From Anaerolineales bacterium UBA4826 (lineage in GTDB: Bacteria > Chloroflexota > Anaerolineae > UBA4142): a DNA stretch of 40,291 nt. How positions within the stretch are numbered: position 1 is the first letter of the stretch; every line of letters begins with the position of its first letter. Below are positions 13,789 through 22,443 of the stretch, piece after piece. Below the pieces are notes generated by a model. It searched no databases. It was given only the letters and a program-made list of their open reading frames with translations, and had not been told where the DNA came from. The DNA lies in the NCBI GenBank assembly GCA_002400365.1, contig DHFK01000068.1, forward strand, positions 1 through 40,291. The letters are read 5' to 3'. The translations under genes were made by a program, and so were the position numbers.

Positions 13789-14626
13789 CACAATAAAGGC
13801 AACGCCCGCACGCCTCGTCCGCGGGCTGACGGGAATCCTGGCTTTCTTCGGCGGGATGCTTGGCATCGTCGCTTGCTCTCCGTTGGCGCGTCCGGCAAGC
13901 CCAACCGCCTCACCCACGCCGCGCTTTTCCGAAGCCGATGCGCGCACAGTCGCGGTCGTCCTCACGTACGAGGCCCAAGTCTTCCCCGAGCCATATAAAT
14001 CGCAAGCGTACGCCGCAATCGCGTGGACAATGCGGAATCGCGTGGAGATTGGATTTGGCGGAATGGTCGGCTATGCGGACGACCGCTTGCTCAGCCGCTA
14101 CGCGTCGTACCAAGATCACAAGAACGATCCGCCCGATGCGGATGCGCTGGAGATTGCGCGAGCCGTTTTGGGCGCGCCGACGAATGACGGGGATCCGACG
14201 CGCGGCGCGCGGCATTACGTGGACAATTCGTACTGGACCGGCACGCACGACCAAACCGGGGCGGCGGTCAAAGTGCGCGGCAAGTTCAGCGATGTGGACG
14301 TGCAGCGACTGGTGGACGAGGCGCGATTTCTGCTGACGATCGAGTGGCGGTCGCCGCCTGATCGCGCGGATGGTCCCGTGGTTTACGGCTTGTATTTTTT
14401 CGACTATTGGCCCCCGGCGACGCCAATCGTCACGCCGACCTTCACGCCGACGCCCAGACCGACCGCGACGTTAACGCGCACGCCAACTCGGACGTTGACG
14501 CCAACCGCAACGCCAAAGATCACCGCGACGGCGACGATCACTGTAACCCAAACGGTCACCGTGACGCCGACGATAACGATCACGGCAACGCGCGCGCTGA
14601 CGGCGACGATTACAAGGAATCTCTGA
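13784..14626 (+). CDS. SleB-like cell wall hydrolase lipoprotein
   Basis: A 280-residue lipoprotein if translation begins at ATT 13784. That reading gives MDTIKATPARLVRGLTGILA and then FFGGMLGIVAC, a complete signal with positive n-region, hydrophobic core and lipobox ending at Cys31. The first in-frame ATG (13856) would leave almost no signal. A perfect AAGGAGGT lies eight bases before the ATT. Residues about 48-190 resemble cell wall hydrolase SleB: EAQVFPEPYKSQAYAAIAWT, then MRNRVEIGF, HYVDNSYW and FSDVDVQRLVDEARFLL, with the typical catalytic Glu near the start. The last 75 residues are Thr/Pro-rich, a wall-spanning stalk. It sits between prfA and the restriction-modification genes. Confidence 0.72.
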   Translation: MDTIKATPARLVRGLTGILAFFGGMLGIVACSPLARPASPTASPTPRFSEADARTVAVVLTYEAQVFPEPYKSQAYAAIAWTMRNRVEIGFGGMVGYADDRLLSRYASYQDHKNDPPDADALEIARAVLGAPTNDGDPTRGARHYVDNSYWTGTHDQTGAAVKVRGKFSDVDVQRLVDEARFLLTIEWRSPPDRADGPVVYGLYFFDYWPPATPIVTPTFTPTPRPTATLTRTPTRTLTPTATPKITATATITVTQTVTVTPTITITATRALTATITRNL

Positions 14627-15997
14627 ATGGAAACAAATAAACCGCGAACAGGCAAACGAATACGTGAACAACTGGCTTTGGATTTCTCTGAGGCAATTTC
14701 TGTCAGCGTTTCTCCGAGAGCCCTCTCGGAACGCATTGGGACTTTCCAGGACAGTTTGCGCGCGCCGATTCATCGTTGGTTCAAGTATCCTGCTGGTTTC
14801 AGTCACAAACTTGTGGACACGCTCATTGAGGATTACGGTCTTGATGAATCGCATTGGATTTTGGATCCATTTGTGGGTTGTGGCACAACGGCAGTTGCGG
14901 CAAAAGAGCGAGGCGTCAATTGTGTTGGCATCGAAGCGCACCCGTTTGTGTATCAGGTTGCTCGGGTCAAAGCATTCTGGGATTTCGATCTGAGCGCGCT
15001 CTACCAACAAATCGAATCCTTATTGACGGCGTTGCACAAAAAGTTGTCGCGAGATTTTTCGCTTGATGTCTCCGAGTTCCCCGAACTCATTCACAAGTGT
15101 TATTCGCAGCGAAATCTGGCAAGACTGAAAATCATCCGAGACACTATCGAATCGTTTGATTGCTCGGAGGAGGAGCGCGATTTCTTTCGCTTGGCGTTGA
15201 CGGATACTCTCCGCACTGCATCAACCGCGGGCACAGGATGGCCCTACGTCGCGCCGAGCAAATACCACGCGAAGCAAAGCGAACGCGACGGGTTGGAAGC
15301 GTTTGGCGAGCAATTGCGCCTGATGTACGATGATTTGAAGGTTGTGCTTGCGCGCGATCGCCGGCGGGTAGAAACAGAATTACTATTGATGGATTCACGC
15401 CAGAAATATCCGCTCAATGATGCGAGCATTGATCTGGCGGTTACTTCACCGCCGTACTTGAACAACTATGATTACGCGGATCGCACGCGACTAGAAATGT
15501 ATTTTTGGGGTTGGGCAAGATCGTGGGGCGAGATCACGGAGAAGGTGCGCGATAAATTGATCATTGCCGCGACAACGCAGATTCGGCGGAACGAGTTCTC
15601 GGACGATCCGCTCAGCAAAGAATTGGGCGAATTAGATGCTCAAGTGTACGACGAGTTGCGCGCCAAAATCAGGAAGTTGGAACGCGTGCGGTTGGAGAAG
15701 GGCGGAAAAAAGAGTTATGATTTGATGGTCGCGGGGTACTTTAACGATGTGACCCAGGTTGTGCGGCAAGTGTACCGCGTGCTCAAGCCGCGTGCTCCTT
15801 TCGTGTTGATTTTGGGCGACTCGGCGCCGTACGGCGTTCATGTTCCAACCGAAGAGTACTTGGGCAAACTCGCGCTGGGGGTCGGATTTCGGCGATACGA
15901 AATTCAGCAACTGCGGACACGCGGAGAAAAGTGGAATCACAATCCCCAGCGCCACAAAGTTGGTTTGCGAGAAAGCATCTTGATTCTGGAGAAATAA
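14627..15997 (+). CDS. DNA methyltransferase of type II R-M system
   Basis: A 456-residue SAM-dependent DNA methyltransferase. The SAM-binding motif I is DPFVGCGTT (80-88), followed by a motif II region VNCVGIEAHPF. The catalytic motif IV TSPPY is at 273-277, which points to N4-cytosine (or N6-adenine) methylation. About 180 residues between them (with WPYVAPSKYHAKQSERDG) may form the target-recognition part. Start ATG 14627 directly follows the stop of the lipoprotein gene and has AAGGAA before it. Codon use is less CGCG-rich than in prfA or prmC, suggesting transfer. The endonuclease gene starts one base after its stop. Confidence 0.9.
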   Translation: METNKPRTGKRIREQLALDFSEAISVSVSPRALSERIGTFQDSLRAPIHRWFKYPAGFSHKLVDTLIEDYGLDESHWILDPFVGCGTTAVAAKERGVNCVGIEAHPFVYQVARVKAFWDFDLSALYQQIESLLTALHKKLSRDFSLDVSEFPELIHKCYSQRNLARLKIIRDTIESFDCSEEERDFFRLALTDTLRTASTAGTGWPYVAPSKYHAKQSERDGLEAFGEQLRLMYDDLKVVLARDRRRVETELLLMDSRQKYPLNDASIDLAVTSPPYLNNYDYADRTRLEMYFWGWARSWGEITEKVRDKLIIAATTQIRRNEFSDDPLSKELGELDAQVYDELRAKIRKLERVRLEKGGKKSYDLMVAGYFNDVTQVVRQVYRVLKPRAPFVLILGDSAPYGVHVPTEEYLGKLALGVGFRRYEIQQLRTRGEKWNHNPQRHKVGLRESILILEK

Positions 15998-15998
15998 A

Positions 15999-16805
15999 AT
16001 GACAGACGTTGCAAACCCAGGCAGCGCGTTGGGCGAGGCTATCGGAGCGTTGCTTGAAGAAGAAATTCATCGCATCCTCAAGCCGCTTGCCGAGGCATCG
16101 AATTGCGTTTACATTGCCACTGGTCCAAACGATCCGCGTACAGGCAAGCCAACCAAATTGATTTTGGAAGACAGCGACGGAAACGAGTACAACGTTGATT
16201 CGGTGATCATCAACAACCGTTTCCAACCTTTGGTGCTTGTCGAGTCAAAGTACATTCGATACACGAAACACAATCGTGACAAGGCGAGTTGGGTTTGTAC
16301 GGCTCACACCAAATTGCGCGAGCGGTATGGCACCGTCCGCAAGTCTATCGCTGTTCTGATGGGCAATTGGAGTCAACCCTCAAAAAGATTGCTCCAAAGT
16401 TTCGAGGTTGAACTCTTCGAGATTGCTTTTGATGATATTTGCGATGTGCTTGCTGGATTGGGCGTCAATTATCGTTGGGCGGAAAAAGATCGTGCTCAAG
16501 CAGGGGTGAGTTGGAAGAAATTCGTTTTGCTGTCCACCGCCCAACGCAAGCAGGTTGGGCGAAAATTGCTCGCGGGCATTCGAGAGTCGCTGCGAGCGTC
16601 GCTGCGAAAAGCGTTGGACGAAAGCGCGCCGCGGGCAATCAAGTCCGTGAAGGTCATCGTGCGAAGCAACCGCGGTGAAACTCGCTCGTTCTTGTTCAGC
16701 GATTTGAGATCCGCGATCGCTTTCTTGAACTCGTCAAGCGACGACCAGTTAGTGGATACGGCGGATGCCCCCGCGCTCTTGCGAGAATCGCGTAAGAAAA
16801 AGTGA
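15999..16805 (+). CDS. Type II restriction endonuclease (PD-(D/E)xK)
   Basis: A 268-residue protein next to the DNA methyltransferase. A nuclease core is visible at 65-90: NVDSVIINNRFQPLVLVESK, that is Asp67, fourteen residues, Glu82-Ser-Lys84, the D-x(n)-ExK metal-binding pattern. An upstream acidic ILEDSDGNEY precedes it. The C-terminal half is basic and helical (STAQRKQVGRKLLAGIRESL). It most likely cuts unmodified DNA at the site protected by the upstream methyltransferase; the site cannot be read from the sequence. Low CGCG content matches the methyltransferase. Its stop overlaps the GTG start of prmC (GTGA). Confidence 0.8.
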   Translation: MTDVANPGSALGEAIGALLEEEIHRILKPLAEASNCVYIATGPNDPRTGKPTKLILEDSDGNEYNVDSVIINNRFQPLVLVESKYIRYTKHNRDKASWVCTAHTKLRERYGTVRKSIAVLMGNWSQPSKRLLQSFEVELFEIAFDDICDVLAGLGVNYRWAEKDRAQAGVSWKKFVLLSTAQRKQVGRKLLAGIRESLRASLRKALDESAPRAIKSVKVIVRSNRGETRSFLFSDLRSAIAFLNSSSDDQLVDTADAPALLRESRKKK

Positions 16806-17671
16806 GAGCAAGCGAATCCATAACCCTCGAATCTGCGCTCCTCGACGCGACGCGCGCCCTCGGCGCGACGATGGACAATCACGACGCGCGTCTACAGGCG
16901 GAACTCTTGCTCGCGCACGCGTTGCATACCTCGCGCGAGATGATCGTGGCGCGCTTGGACGAAACGCTCGGGCTCGACGTCGCCGCGCGGTACGCCGCGA
17001 ACGTCGCGCGGCGCGTGCAGCGCGAGCCGCTGGCGTACATCCTGGGACATCAGGAATTCTACGGACTCGATTTTCTGGTTGATCCGCGTGTGCTGATCCC
17101 GCGCCACGAGACCGAGACGCTCGTGTTGCTCGCGCTCCAGCGAATCCAGCGTGTTCCGCGCGCGTCGCCGGTCGTCGTGGATGTCGGGACGGGGTCCGGC
17201 GCGATCGCGCTTGCGCTCGCGCGGCACTTGGACGCGCGGATATTGGCGACCGAAATCTCAGAGGATGCGCTTGCCGTCGCGCGGCTGAACGCCGAGCGGC
17301 TCAATCTGGTCGAGTGCGTGGAATTCCGGCAAGGCGATTTGCTCGCAGCGCTCGACCAGCCCATTGATGTTCTCGTTGCCAACCTGCCGTACATCCCGAG
17401 CGCGCGATTCACGCAACTGCCGCGCGAAGTGCGCGCGTACGAACCGCGCCTTGCGCTCGACGGCGGCGACGATGGACTCGTGGTGTTCCGCCGGTTGCTC
17501 GCGCAGTTAGAGGCGCGCGCCGCGCGCGGCGCAATCGCGCTGCTTGAAATCTCAGAGGAGCAGGGCGACGCGGCAAGCGAGTGCGCGCGGCGCGCACTAC
17601 CCCGCGCGGCGACGGCGTTGCATCGCGATCTCGAAGGACTCGATCGCGTGGTAGAAATCCAACTTCCTTGA
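16802..17671 (+). CDS. prmC: Release factor glutamine methyltransferase PrmC
   Basis: A 289-residue SAM-dependent enzyme that N5-methylates the Gln of the GGQ motif in release factors. GTG 16802 overlaps the endonuclease stop; a start at GTG gives the normal N-terminal domain (ESALLDATRALGATMDNHDA). The substrate-contact region REPLAYILGHQEFYGLDFLV, SAM motif VVDVGTGSGAIALALARHL and catalytic VANLPYIPSA are present. The NPPY motif is NLPY here. CGCG-rich codon use matches the core genome, in contrast to the two genes just upstream. It is normally next to prfA, and the pair is split here by three genes. Confidence 0.95.
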   Translation: MRASESITLESALLDATRALGATMDNHDARLQAELLLAHALHTSREMIVARLDETLGLDVAARYAANVARRVQREPLAYILGHQEFYGLDFLVDPRVLIPRHETETLVLLALQRIQRVPRASPVVVDVGTGSGAIALALARHLDARILATEISEDALAVARLNAERLNLVECVEFRQGDLLAALDQPIDVLVANLPYIPSARFTQLPREVRAYEPRLALDGGDDGLVVFRRLLAQLEARAARGAIALLEISEEQGDAASECARRALPRAATALHRDLEGLDRVVEIQLP

Positions 17672-17674
17672 ATT

Positions 17675-18322
17675 ATGAAGACACAAATTCTCCCCGCCAC
17701 TGACACTGAGGCGTTCGCGCACGCGGTTCGTCTATTGCGCGCGGGCAAGGTGATCGCGTTTCCGACCGATACTGTCTATGGCGTCGGCGCGAGCGGTTTC
17801 GACGCGCGCGCGATCGAGCAGTTGTTCGTAGTGAAAAGCCGCGCGCGCGGCAAGGCAATTCCGTACCTGCTGGCGAACGCGCAGGATCTGGCGCTCGTCG
17901 CGCGCGCGGCGCCGCACGCCGCGCGCTTGCTCGCCGCCAAGTTCTGGCCCGGCGGACTCACCCTCGTTGTGCCGGCTGCCGCGCGCGTGCCCAAGATTCT
18001 GATCGCCGGCGGCGATACGGTCGCGGTGCGCGTGCCTAATCAGCCCACGACCCGCGCGCTGATTGACGCGCTCGGTGCGCCGCTCGCCACGACGAGCGCG
18101 AACGCTTCCGGCGGGCGCGATCCGGCGAACGCGCAAGAGGTGCTCGCGCAACTCAATGGGCACATTCCACTGATCCTCGACGGCGGGGCGACCCGCGGCA
18201 ACATCCCTTCCACAGTGGTTGATGCGACGACCGATCCGCCGACGGTGCTCCGCGTCGGCGTGATCGCGGTGGCGGAGATCGAACGCGTGCTGGGCAGAAA
18301 CGTAGAAACCAGGTTCCTTTGA
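17675..18322 (+). CDS. tsaC: L-threonylcarbamoyladenylate synthase (TsaC/Sua5)
   Basis: A 215-residue YrdC-fold enzyme that makes threonylcarbamoyl-AMP from threonine, bicarbonate and ATP for the t6A37 modification of ANN-decoding tRNAs. Motifs include IAFPTDTVYGVGASGFD, VVKSRARGKAIPYLLANAQD (the KxR signature), KFWPGGLTLVVPA, VRVPNQPTTRALIDALGAPL and TTSANASG. The C-terminal residues NVETRFL are encoded by the left arm of a terminator-like palindrome. It follows prmC with three bases between, the usual prmC-tsaC neighbourhood. Confidence 0.95.
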   Translation: MKTQILPATDTEAFAHAVRLLRAGKVIAFPTDTVYGVGASGFDARAIEQLFVVKSRARGKAIPYLLANAQDLALVARAAPHAARLLAAKFWPGGLTLVVPAAARVPKILIAGGDTVAVRVPNQPTTRALIDALGAPLATTSANASGGRDPANAQEVLAQLNGHIPLILDGGATRGNIPSTVVDATTDPPTVLRVGVIAVAEIERVLGRNVETRFL

Positions 18323-18336
18323 GAAACCTGGTTTCT
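18304..18336. terminator. AGAAACCAGGTT palindrome, terminator
   Basis: AGAAACCAGGTT (18304-18315) pairs exactly with AACCTGGTTTCT (18325-18336). It overlaps the end of tsaC and lies between two converging genes, so it can end both transcripts. This word is a dispersed palindrome in related genomes (from memory). Confidence 0.8.
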
Positions 18337-18347
18337 CCGACAGACTG

Positions 18348-19652
18348 CTAGCGGATGACCTTGTGAATCAACGGCGGCGGCGCGGGCTTGGCGTCGCTGA
18401 ACGCGTATGCCGCAAGCAAACGCGCTTTTGCCGCGTCGAATTTCGCGCGGTCGTTCGCGTGCAGCGTCAGCAGCGGCTCGCCGCGCGCGACGCGCGCGCC
18501 GACCTTGCGCTTGAACACGACGCCGACCGCATAGTCAATCGCGTCTCCTTTTCTCGCGCGTCCGCCGCCCAGGTCCACAACGGTCAAGCCCACCTCTTCC
18601 GCGTTGATGTCGGCGATGAATCCATCGCGCGGCGCGATGACATCTTCGACGATGGACGCCCGCGGTAGAATCGTATAGTCGTCCACCACGCGCCGCGTCC
18701 CGTCTTGTCCCTCGATCCAATCGCCGAACTTGCGGAGCGCGTCTCCGTTCGCGCGCGCGGCTTGCAGTTGCGCGCGCGCCGCGCCTTCGTCTGGCGCGGC
18801 ATCGGCAAGCAGCAGCAACTGCGCGGCGACGGCAAGACAATGCTCGAAGAAATCGGCGGGACCCCGTCCCTTGAGCGTTTCGAGCGCCTCGATCACTTCG
18901 AGCGCGTTGCCGACCGCGTGGCCGAGCGGCTGATTCATGTCGCTGATCACCGCGCTCACCTTGCGCCCGACGCCGTGCCCGATCTTGACCATCAACTCGG
19001 CGAGCGCGGTCGCGTCCGCCGCGGTCTTCATAAACGCGCCGTGCCCCACTTTGACGTCGAGCACGATGATCTGCGCGCCCGCCGCGATCTTTTTGGACAT
19101 GATCGAACTCGCGATGAGTGGCAGACAACTCACTGTTCCAGTCACATCGCGCAGCGCGTAGAATTTGCCGTCGGCTGGCGCGAGGTCGTGCGTCGGTCCG
19201 CTGACGACGATGCCGCAGTGCTTCAACTGAGCGAGGAATTCTGCCTTGCTCAGATCGGAATGAAAGCCGGGGATGGAATCGAGTTTGTCAAGCGTGCCGC
19301 CGGAAAAGCCCAGCCCGCGCCCGGACATCTTGCCGAGAGGCAGCCCCAGCGACGCGATGAGCGGCGCGACGACGAGCGTGGTCTTGTCGCCGACGCCGCC
19401 GCTCGAATGTTTGTCGAGCACGCGCGGCGCGATGGCTGAGAGATCGAGCACCTCACCCGAGTGCGCCATGGCGAGGGTGAGCGCGGTCGTTTCGGTTTCG
19501 TTCATGCCGCGCAGATACACTGCCATTGCCCACGCCGCGGCTTGATAGTCGCCGATTTCGTCGCGGGTGAATCCGTGAACGAAAAATTCGATTTCCTCGC
19601 GCGTGAGCGCAAGCCCGTCTCTCTTTTTTGCGATGATGTCAACTGCGCGCAT
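18348..19652 (-). CDS. deoA: Thymidine/pyrimidine-nucleoside phosphorylase
   Basis: A 434-residue enzyme that splits thymidine, deoxyuridine or uridine with phosphate into base and (deoxy)ribose-1-phosphate for salvage. The family signature is complete: the helical domain starts MRAVDIIAKKRDGLALTREE, the phosphate loop DKHSSGGVGDK is at 80-90, then GKMSGRGLGFSGGTLDKLDS and SSIMSKKIAAGAQIIVLDVK. The C-terminal beta domain has KRKVGARVARGEPLLTLHA. The start at ATG 19652 follows GAGGTAGAC. It may be a Pdp-type enzyme with broad specificity. No deoC or deoD lies beside it; a palindromic repeat separates it from the sugar transferase upstream. Confidence 0.94.
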   Translation of the reverse strand: MRAVDIIAKKRDGLALTREEIEFFVHGFTRDEIGDYQAAAWAMAVYLRGMNETETTALTLAMAHSGEVLDLSAIAPRVLDKHSSGGVGDKTTLVVAPLIASLGLPLGKMSGRGLGFSGGTLDKLDSIPGFHSDLSKAEFLAQLKHCGIVVSGPTHDLAPADGKFYALRDVTGTVSCLPLIASSIMSKKIAAGAQIIVLDVKVGHGAFMKTAADATALAELMVKIGHGVGRKVSAVISDMNQPLGHAVGNALEVIEALETLKGRGPADFFEHCLAVAAQLLLLADAAPDEGAARAQLQAARANGDALRKFGDWIEGQDGTRRVVDDYTILPRASIVEDVIAPRDGFIADINAEEVGLTVVDLGGGRARKGDAIDYAVGVVFKRKVGARVARGEPLLTLHANDRAKFDAAKARLLAAYAFSDAKPAPPPLIHKVIR

Positions 19653-19675
19653 GTCTACCTCAGGGTTCAGGAATC

Positions 19676-19760
19676 CGTGATCAGTTACCGGTTATCAGCG
19701 ATCAGCCAGTCGTCTGATAACCGATAACTGATTCCTGATAACCAATCACTGATTTCTGTT
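19676..19760. repeat. GATCAGTTA/TAACTGAT repeat palindrome
   Basis: ATCAGTTACCGGTTATCAG (19680-19698) pairs with CTGATAACCGATAACTGAT (19714-19732) with one mismatch. More GATAACC and CACTGATT units continue to 19760. Related CAGTTATCAGTT units occur inside the gene at 28691. Confidence 0.8.
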
Positions 19761-19761
19761 C

Positions 19762-21192
19762 TCAATACGCTCCTCTCGCCAGTAGCACCGTCGGAATCGT
19801 CCGCAGCAAAATCCACAAGTCCATCCACGGCGTCCAGTTCTCGATGTAATAAATGTCCAGCATCACCATTTCGTCGAACGTCAATTCGCTGCGCCCGCTC
19901 ACTTGCCACAAGCCGGTGATGCCCGGCGGGACATCGAGCCGGCGCTTGTGCCACTCTTGATAACGCTCTACCTCTTGCGGGATCGCGGGACGCGGGCCGA
20001 CCAGACTCATCTCGCCGCGCAGGACGTTCCACAGTTGCGGCAGTTCGTCGAGACTCGTCCGCCGGAGCCAGCGCCCGACGCGCGTGCGGCGCGGGTCGTT
20101 CCGAATCTTGAAGAGCGGGCCAGTCGCTTCGTTCAAGCCATTCAGTTCGCCCACTTGCTCTTCGGCGCCCAGGCACATCGAGCGGAATTTGTACGTGACA
20201 AAGCCGCGTCCGCCGCGTCCAATCCGCTTTTGCGCAAAGATGATTGGACCGGGCGAGTCCATTCGAATCGCGGCTGCGATCATCAACATGACTGGCGTAA
20301 ACACAAGCGACAACACGACCAAGCCGACGAGGTCAATCAAGCGCTTGAGCACCGAGTCTACGAGACTCAGTCGCGTCTCGCGCACACTGATGAGCGGGAT
20401 GCCGCCAATGTCGTCAATCGCCACGCGGCTCAGCGACAACTGGAACATATCGGGAACGATCTTCGCGGCGACGCCTGTCCCCTGGCACAAGTTGATGATG
20501 CGAATGATCTTGTCGCGCGCCGTCCACGGCAACGTGACGATCACCTCATCCACCGGCAATTCCCGGATTAGCCGTGGCAGATTTTCGGTTCCGCCGAGTG
20601 CCCTGAAGCGACCGATGTCCATCTGTCCGCGTTCGGGATCGTCGTCCACAAAGCCCTGGACCTGATACGCCAGTTCAGGGCGCGCGACGATGTTGCGCAT
20701 CATCGCGCGTCCGACCTCGCCCGCGCCGACGATCAGCACACGATCCACGCCGACGCCGCGGTGGCGCAACCGCATCATCCAGACCTGCCGCGCGATGGCG
20801 CGTTCAAGACAAAGCAAGAGGACGATGAGAATCGCTGTATAAACGTACACCGAACGCGAATAGACGAGCGGTCGGATGAAGAACGTGAACGCCATGAGCA
20901 ACAGCGTCGCGGTGGTCGTGCCGTTGACGATCGTGTAGACCTCGTCGAGGTACGTTTGACCGCGCGCGAGCGGGTAAAGGCCATCGAAACGGAAAATGGC
21001 GACCGCGAGAATAGTGAGGACGATGGCCAGGGGCAGGTAAGCCGTGTAGGGCTGATAGAAGAAACCCTCGCCCAGCGGTGGAGTCACTTCGAGTTCGTAG
21101 CGAATGTACCACGCCAGCCAGACTGCCAGGTTGATCAGAGTCGCGTCAATCGCGACCTGGGCGAGCAGCCACACGCGACTATGCCGCGACAC
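19762..21192 (-). CDS. Polyprenyl-phosphate sugar-1-phosphate transferase
   Basis: A 476-residue initiating glycosyltransferase for extracellular polysaccharide. GTG 21192 (MSRHSRVWLLAQVAIDATLI) lies behind AAGGAG and is preferred to the upstream ATG, which lies inside the preceding gene. Four N-terminal membrane segments lead to a nucleotide-fold domain (VDRVLIVGAGEVGRAMMRNI). The catalytic bacterial sugar transferase domain occupies about the last 190 residues: KRLIDLVGLVVLSLVFTPVM, KRIGRGGRGFVTYKFRSM, then SLDELPQLWNVLRGEMSLVG with PRPAIPQEVERY and GITGLWQVSGRSELTFDEMV. It attaches a sugar-1-phosphate to undecaprenyl phosphate. It overlaps the upstream glycosyltransferase by 14 nt and acts with it. 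Confidence 0.92.
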   Translation of the reverse strand: MSRHSRVWLLAQVAIDATLINLAVWLAWYIRYELEVTPPLGEGFFYQPYTAYLPLAIVLTILAVAIFRFDGLYPLARGQTYLDEVYTIVNGTTTATLLLMAFTFFIRPLVYSRSVYVYTAILIVLLLCLERAIARQVWMMRLRHRGVGVDRVLIVGAGEVGRAMMRNIVARPELAYQVQGFVDDDPERGQMDIGRFRALGGTENLPRLIRELPVDEVIVTLPWTARDKIIRIINLCQGTGVAAKIVPDMFQLSLSRVAIDDIGGIPLISVRETRLSLVDSVLKRLIDLVGLVVLSLVFTPVMLMIAAAIRMDSPGPIIFAQKRIGRGGRGFVTYKFRSMCLGAEEQVGELNGLNEATGPLFKIRNDPRRTRVGRWLRRTSLDELPQLWNVLRGEMSLVGPRPAIPQEVERYQEWHKRRLDVPPGITGLWQVSGRSELTFDEMVMLDIYYIENWTPWMDLWILLRTIPTVLLARGAY

Positions 21193-22348
21193 GGCGGACT
21201 CCTTGCGCGCGCTCGGCGAGCACGGTTCGATAAAGCGCGACGGTCTCACGCGCGGTCCGCGTCCAGGAAAACCGCGCGGCTTGTACGATGCCACGCGCGA
21301 TCATCTGCTCGCGCAGCGCGCGATCCGTCAGCGCGCGCACGATCGCGTCGGCGAGCGCCGATCCATCGTCCGGCGCGACTTGCAGCGCGGCATCGCCGAC
21401 GACTTCGGGCAGCGACGCCGCATTCGACGTGACGACCGGAATGCCGCACGCCATCGCTTCGAGCGGCGGCAAACCAAAGCCCTCGTACAGCGACGGGTAG
21501 ACGAATAGATCGGCGGCTTGGTACCAGCGCGGCAGTTCATCTTGCGAAACATAACCCGCGAAGATCACGTTGTTTGAAATCCCTTCCTGCGCGATGGCGC
21601 GATCCACTTCCGCATACTTCCAACCGCGCGCGCCGATCAGCACGAGCCGATGCGGGAGGCGCACCGCGCGCTGGGCTTGCGCGAACGCGCGGATCAAGCG
21701 CGCGATGTTCTTGCGCGGCTCGATCGTTCCGACGTAGAGAATCATCTTTTCCGGCAAGTTGCGCTGCGCGCGCCACGCTGCGACCGCGCTGGGGTCTTGC
21801 GCCGGCGCAAAACTTGGATCGGTCCCGCAGTAGATCACTTTGATCTTGTCCGGCGCAGCGCCGAAGAGCGCGACCAGATCGCGCCGGGTGCTTTCGGAAA
21901 TCACGGTCACGCGATCGGCGCGGCGTAATGAGTTGCGAACCGCCCAGGTCAGATATAGTCGGTTGGCGGCGTTGAACGATTGCGGATAGCGGACGAAACT
22001 CAAATCATAAATCGTCGCGATCCACGGAATCGAAATCGCCAGCGGTCCCGCAAACGCCAGCGCGTGCAACAGGTCAATCTGCCGCAGCAACCAGGGCTGG
22101 ACGAATTGTTCCCAGACGATGCGCACGATCGGTTGGCGCGTGGGCAAGCGTGACTGCGCGATGGCGAAACCGCGGAAATGTTCGCGCGCGCGCGGCTCGC
22201 TGAGGAAGAGCGTGTATTCCAGGTCGGGCGCGGGCGGCAGATTTTGCAGCAGGTGATAGATGTACCAGTTGATGCCCGCGCTGCGGTAATTGCCGGCTAG
22301 ATTGAGGAGATGCGCGTTGAGACCGATGCGGTGTGCCTTGCTGCCCAC
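21179..22348 (-). CDS. GT4-family glycosyltransferase
   Basis: A roughly 389-residue GT-B enzyme. Two starts are possible: ATG 22357, which lies inside the -10 box, or GTG 22348, exactly seven bases after TATAAT. The second is chosen because murJ has the same geometry. The acceptor domain begins with IGLNAHLLNLAGNYRSAGIN. The donor domain has VGTIEPRKNIARLIRAFAQA, then YVSQDELPRWYQAADLFVYP and the nucleotide-sugar binding EGFGLPPLEAMACGIPVVTS. The mature fold is typical of mannosyl- or glucosyltransferases of exopolysaccharide clusters; the sugar is unknown. Last-but-one gene before the sugar transferase. Confidence 0.9.
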   Translation of the reverse strand: MGSKAHRIGLNAHLLNLAGNYRSAGINWYIYHLLQNLPPAPDLEYTLFLSEPRAREHFRGFAIAQSRLPTRQPIVRIVWEQFVQPWLLRQIDLLHALAFAGPLAISIPWIATIYDLSFVRYPQSFNAANRLYLTWAVRNSLRRADRVTVISESTRRDLVALFGAAPDKIKVIYCGTDPSFAPAQDPSAVAAWRAQRNLPEKMILYVGTIEPRKNIARLIRAFAQAQRAVRLPHRLVLIGARGWKYAEVDRAIAQEGISNNVIFAGYVSQDELPRWYQAADLFVYPSLYEGFGLPPLEAMACGIPVVTSNAASLPEVVGDAALQVAPDDGSALADAIVRALTDRALREQMIARGIVQAARFSWTRTARETVALYRTVLAERAQGVRRVAA

Positions 22349-22355
22349 GGTGTCC

Positions 22356-22364
22356 ATTATACCA
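22356..22364 (-). promoter_or_regulatory. Extended -10 promoter of glycosyltransferase
   Basis: TGG-TATAAT on the minus strand (22364-22356). Seven bases separate it from GTG 22348, implying a leaderless message. No clear -35 box is seen. Confidence 0.55.
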
Positions 22365-22373
22365 CAATTAGCC

Positions 22374-22443
22374 AGGTGGTTGGGTGGTTCGGTAGTCGGA
22401 CGACGCTGCCCAAGCATCAAACAACCGAACCACCCAACCACCT
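22374..22443. repeat. GGTGGTT/AACCACC 20-bp inverted repeat
   Basis: AGGTGGTTGGGTGGTTCGGT (22374-22393) is exactly reverse-complementary to 22424-22443, with a 30-nt centre. It sits between two minus-strand glycosyltransferases and includes the stop codon of the upstream one. It can work as terminator for that gene. Confidence 0.85.
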
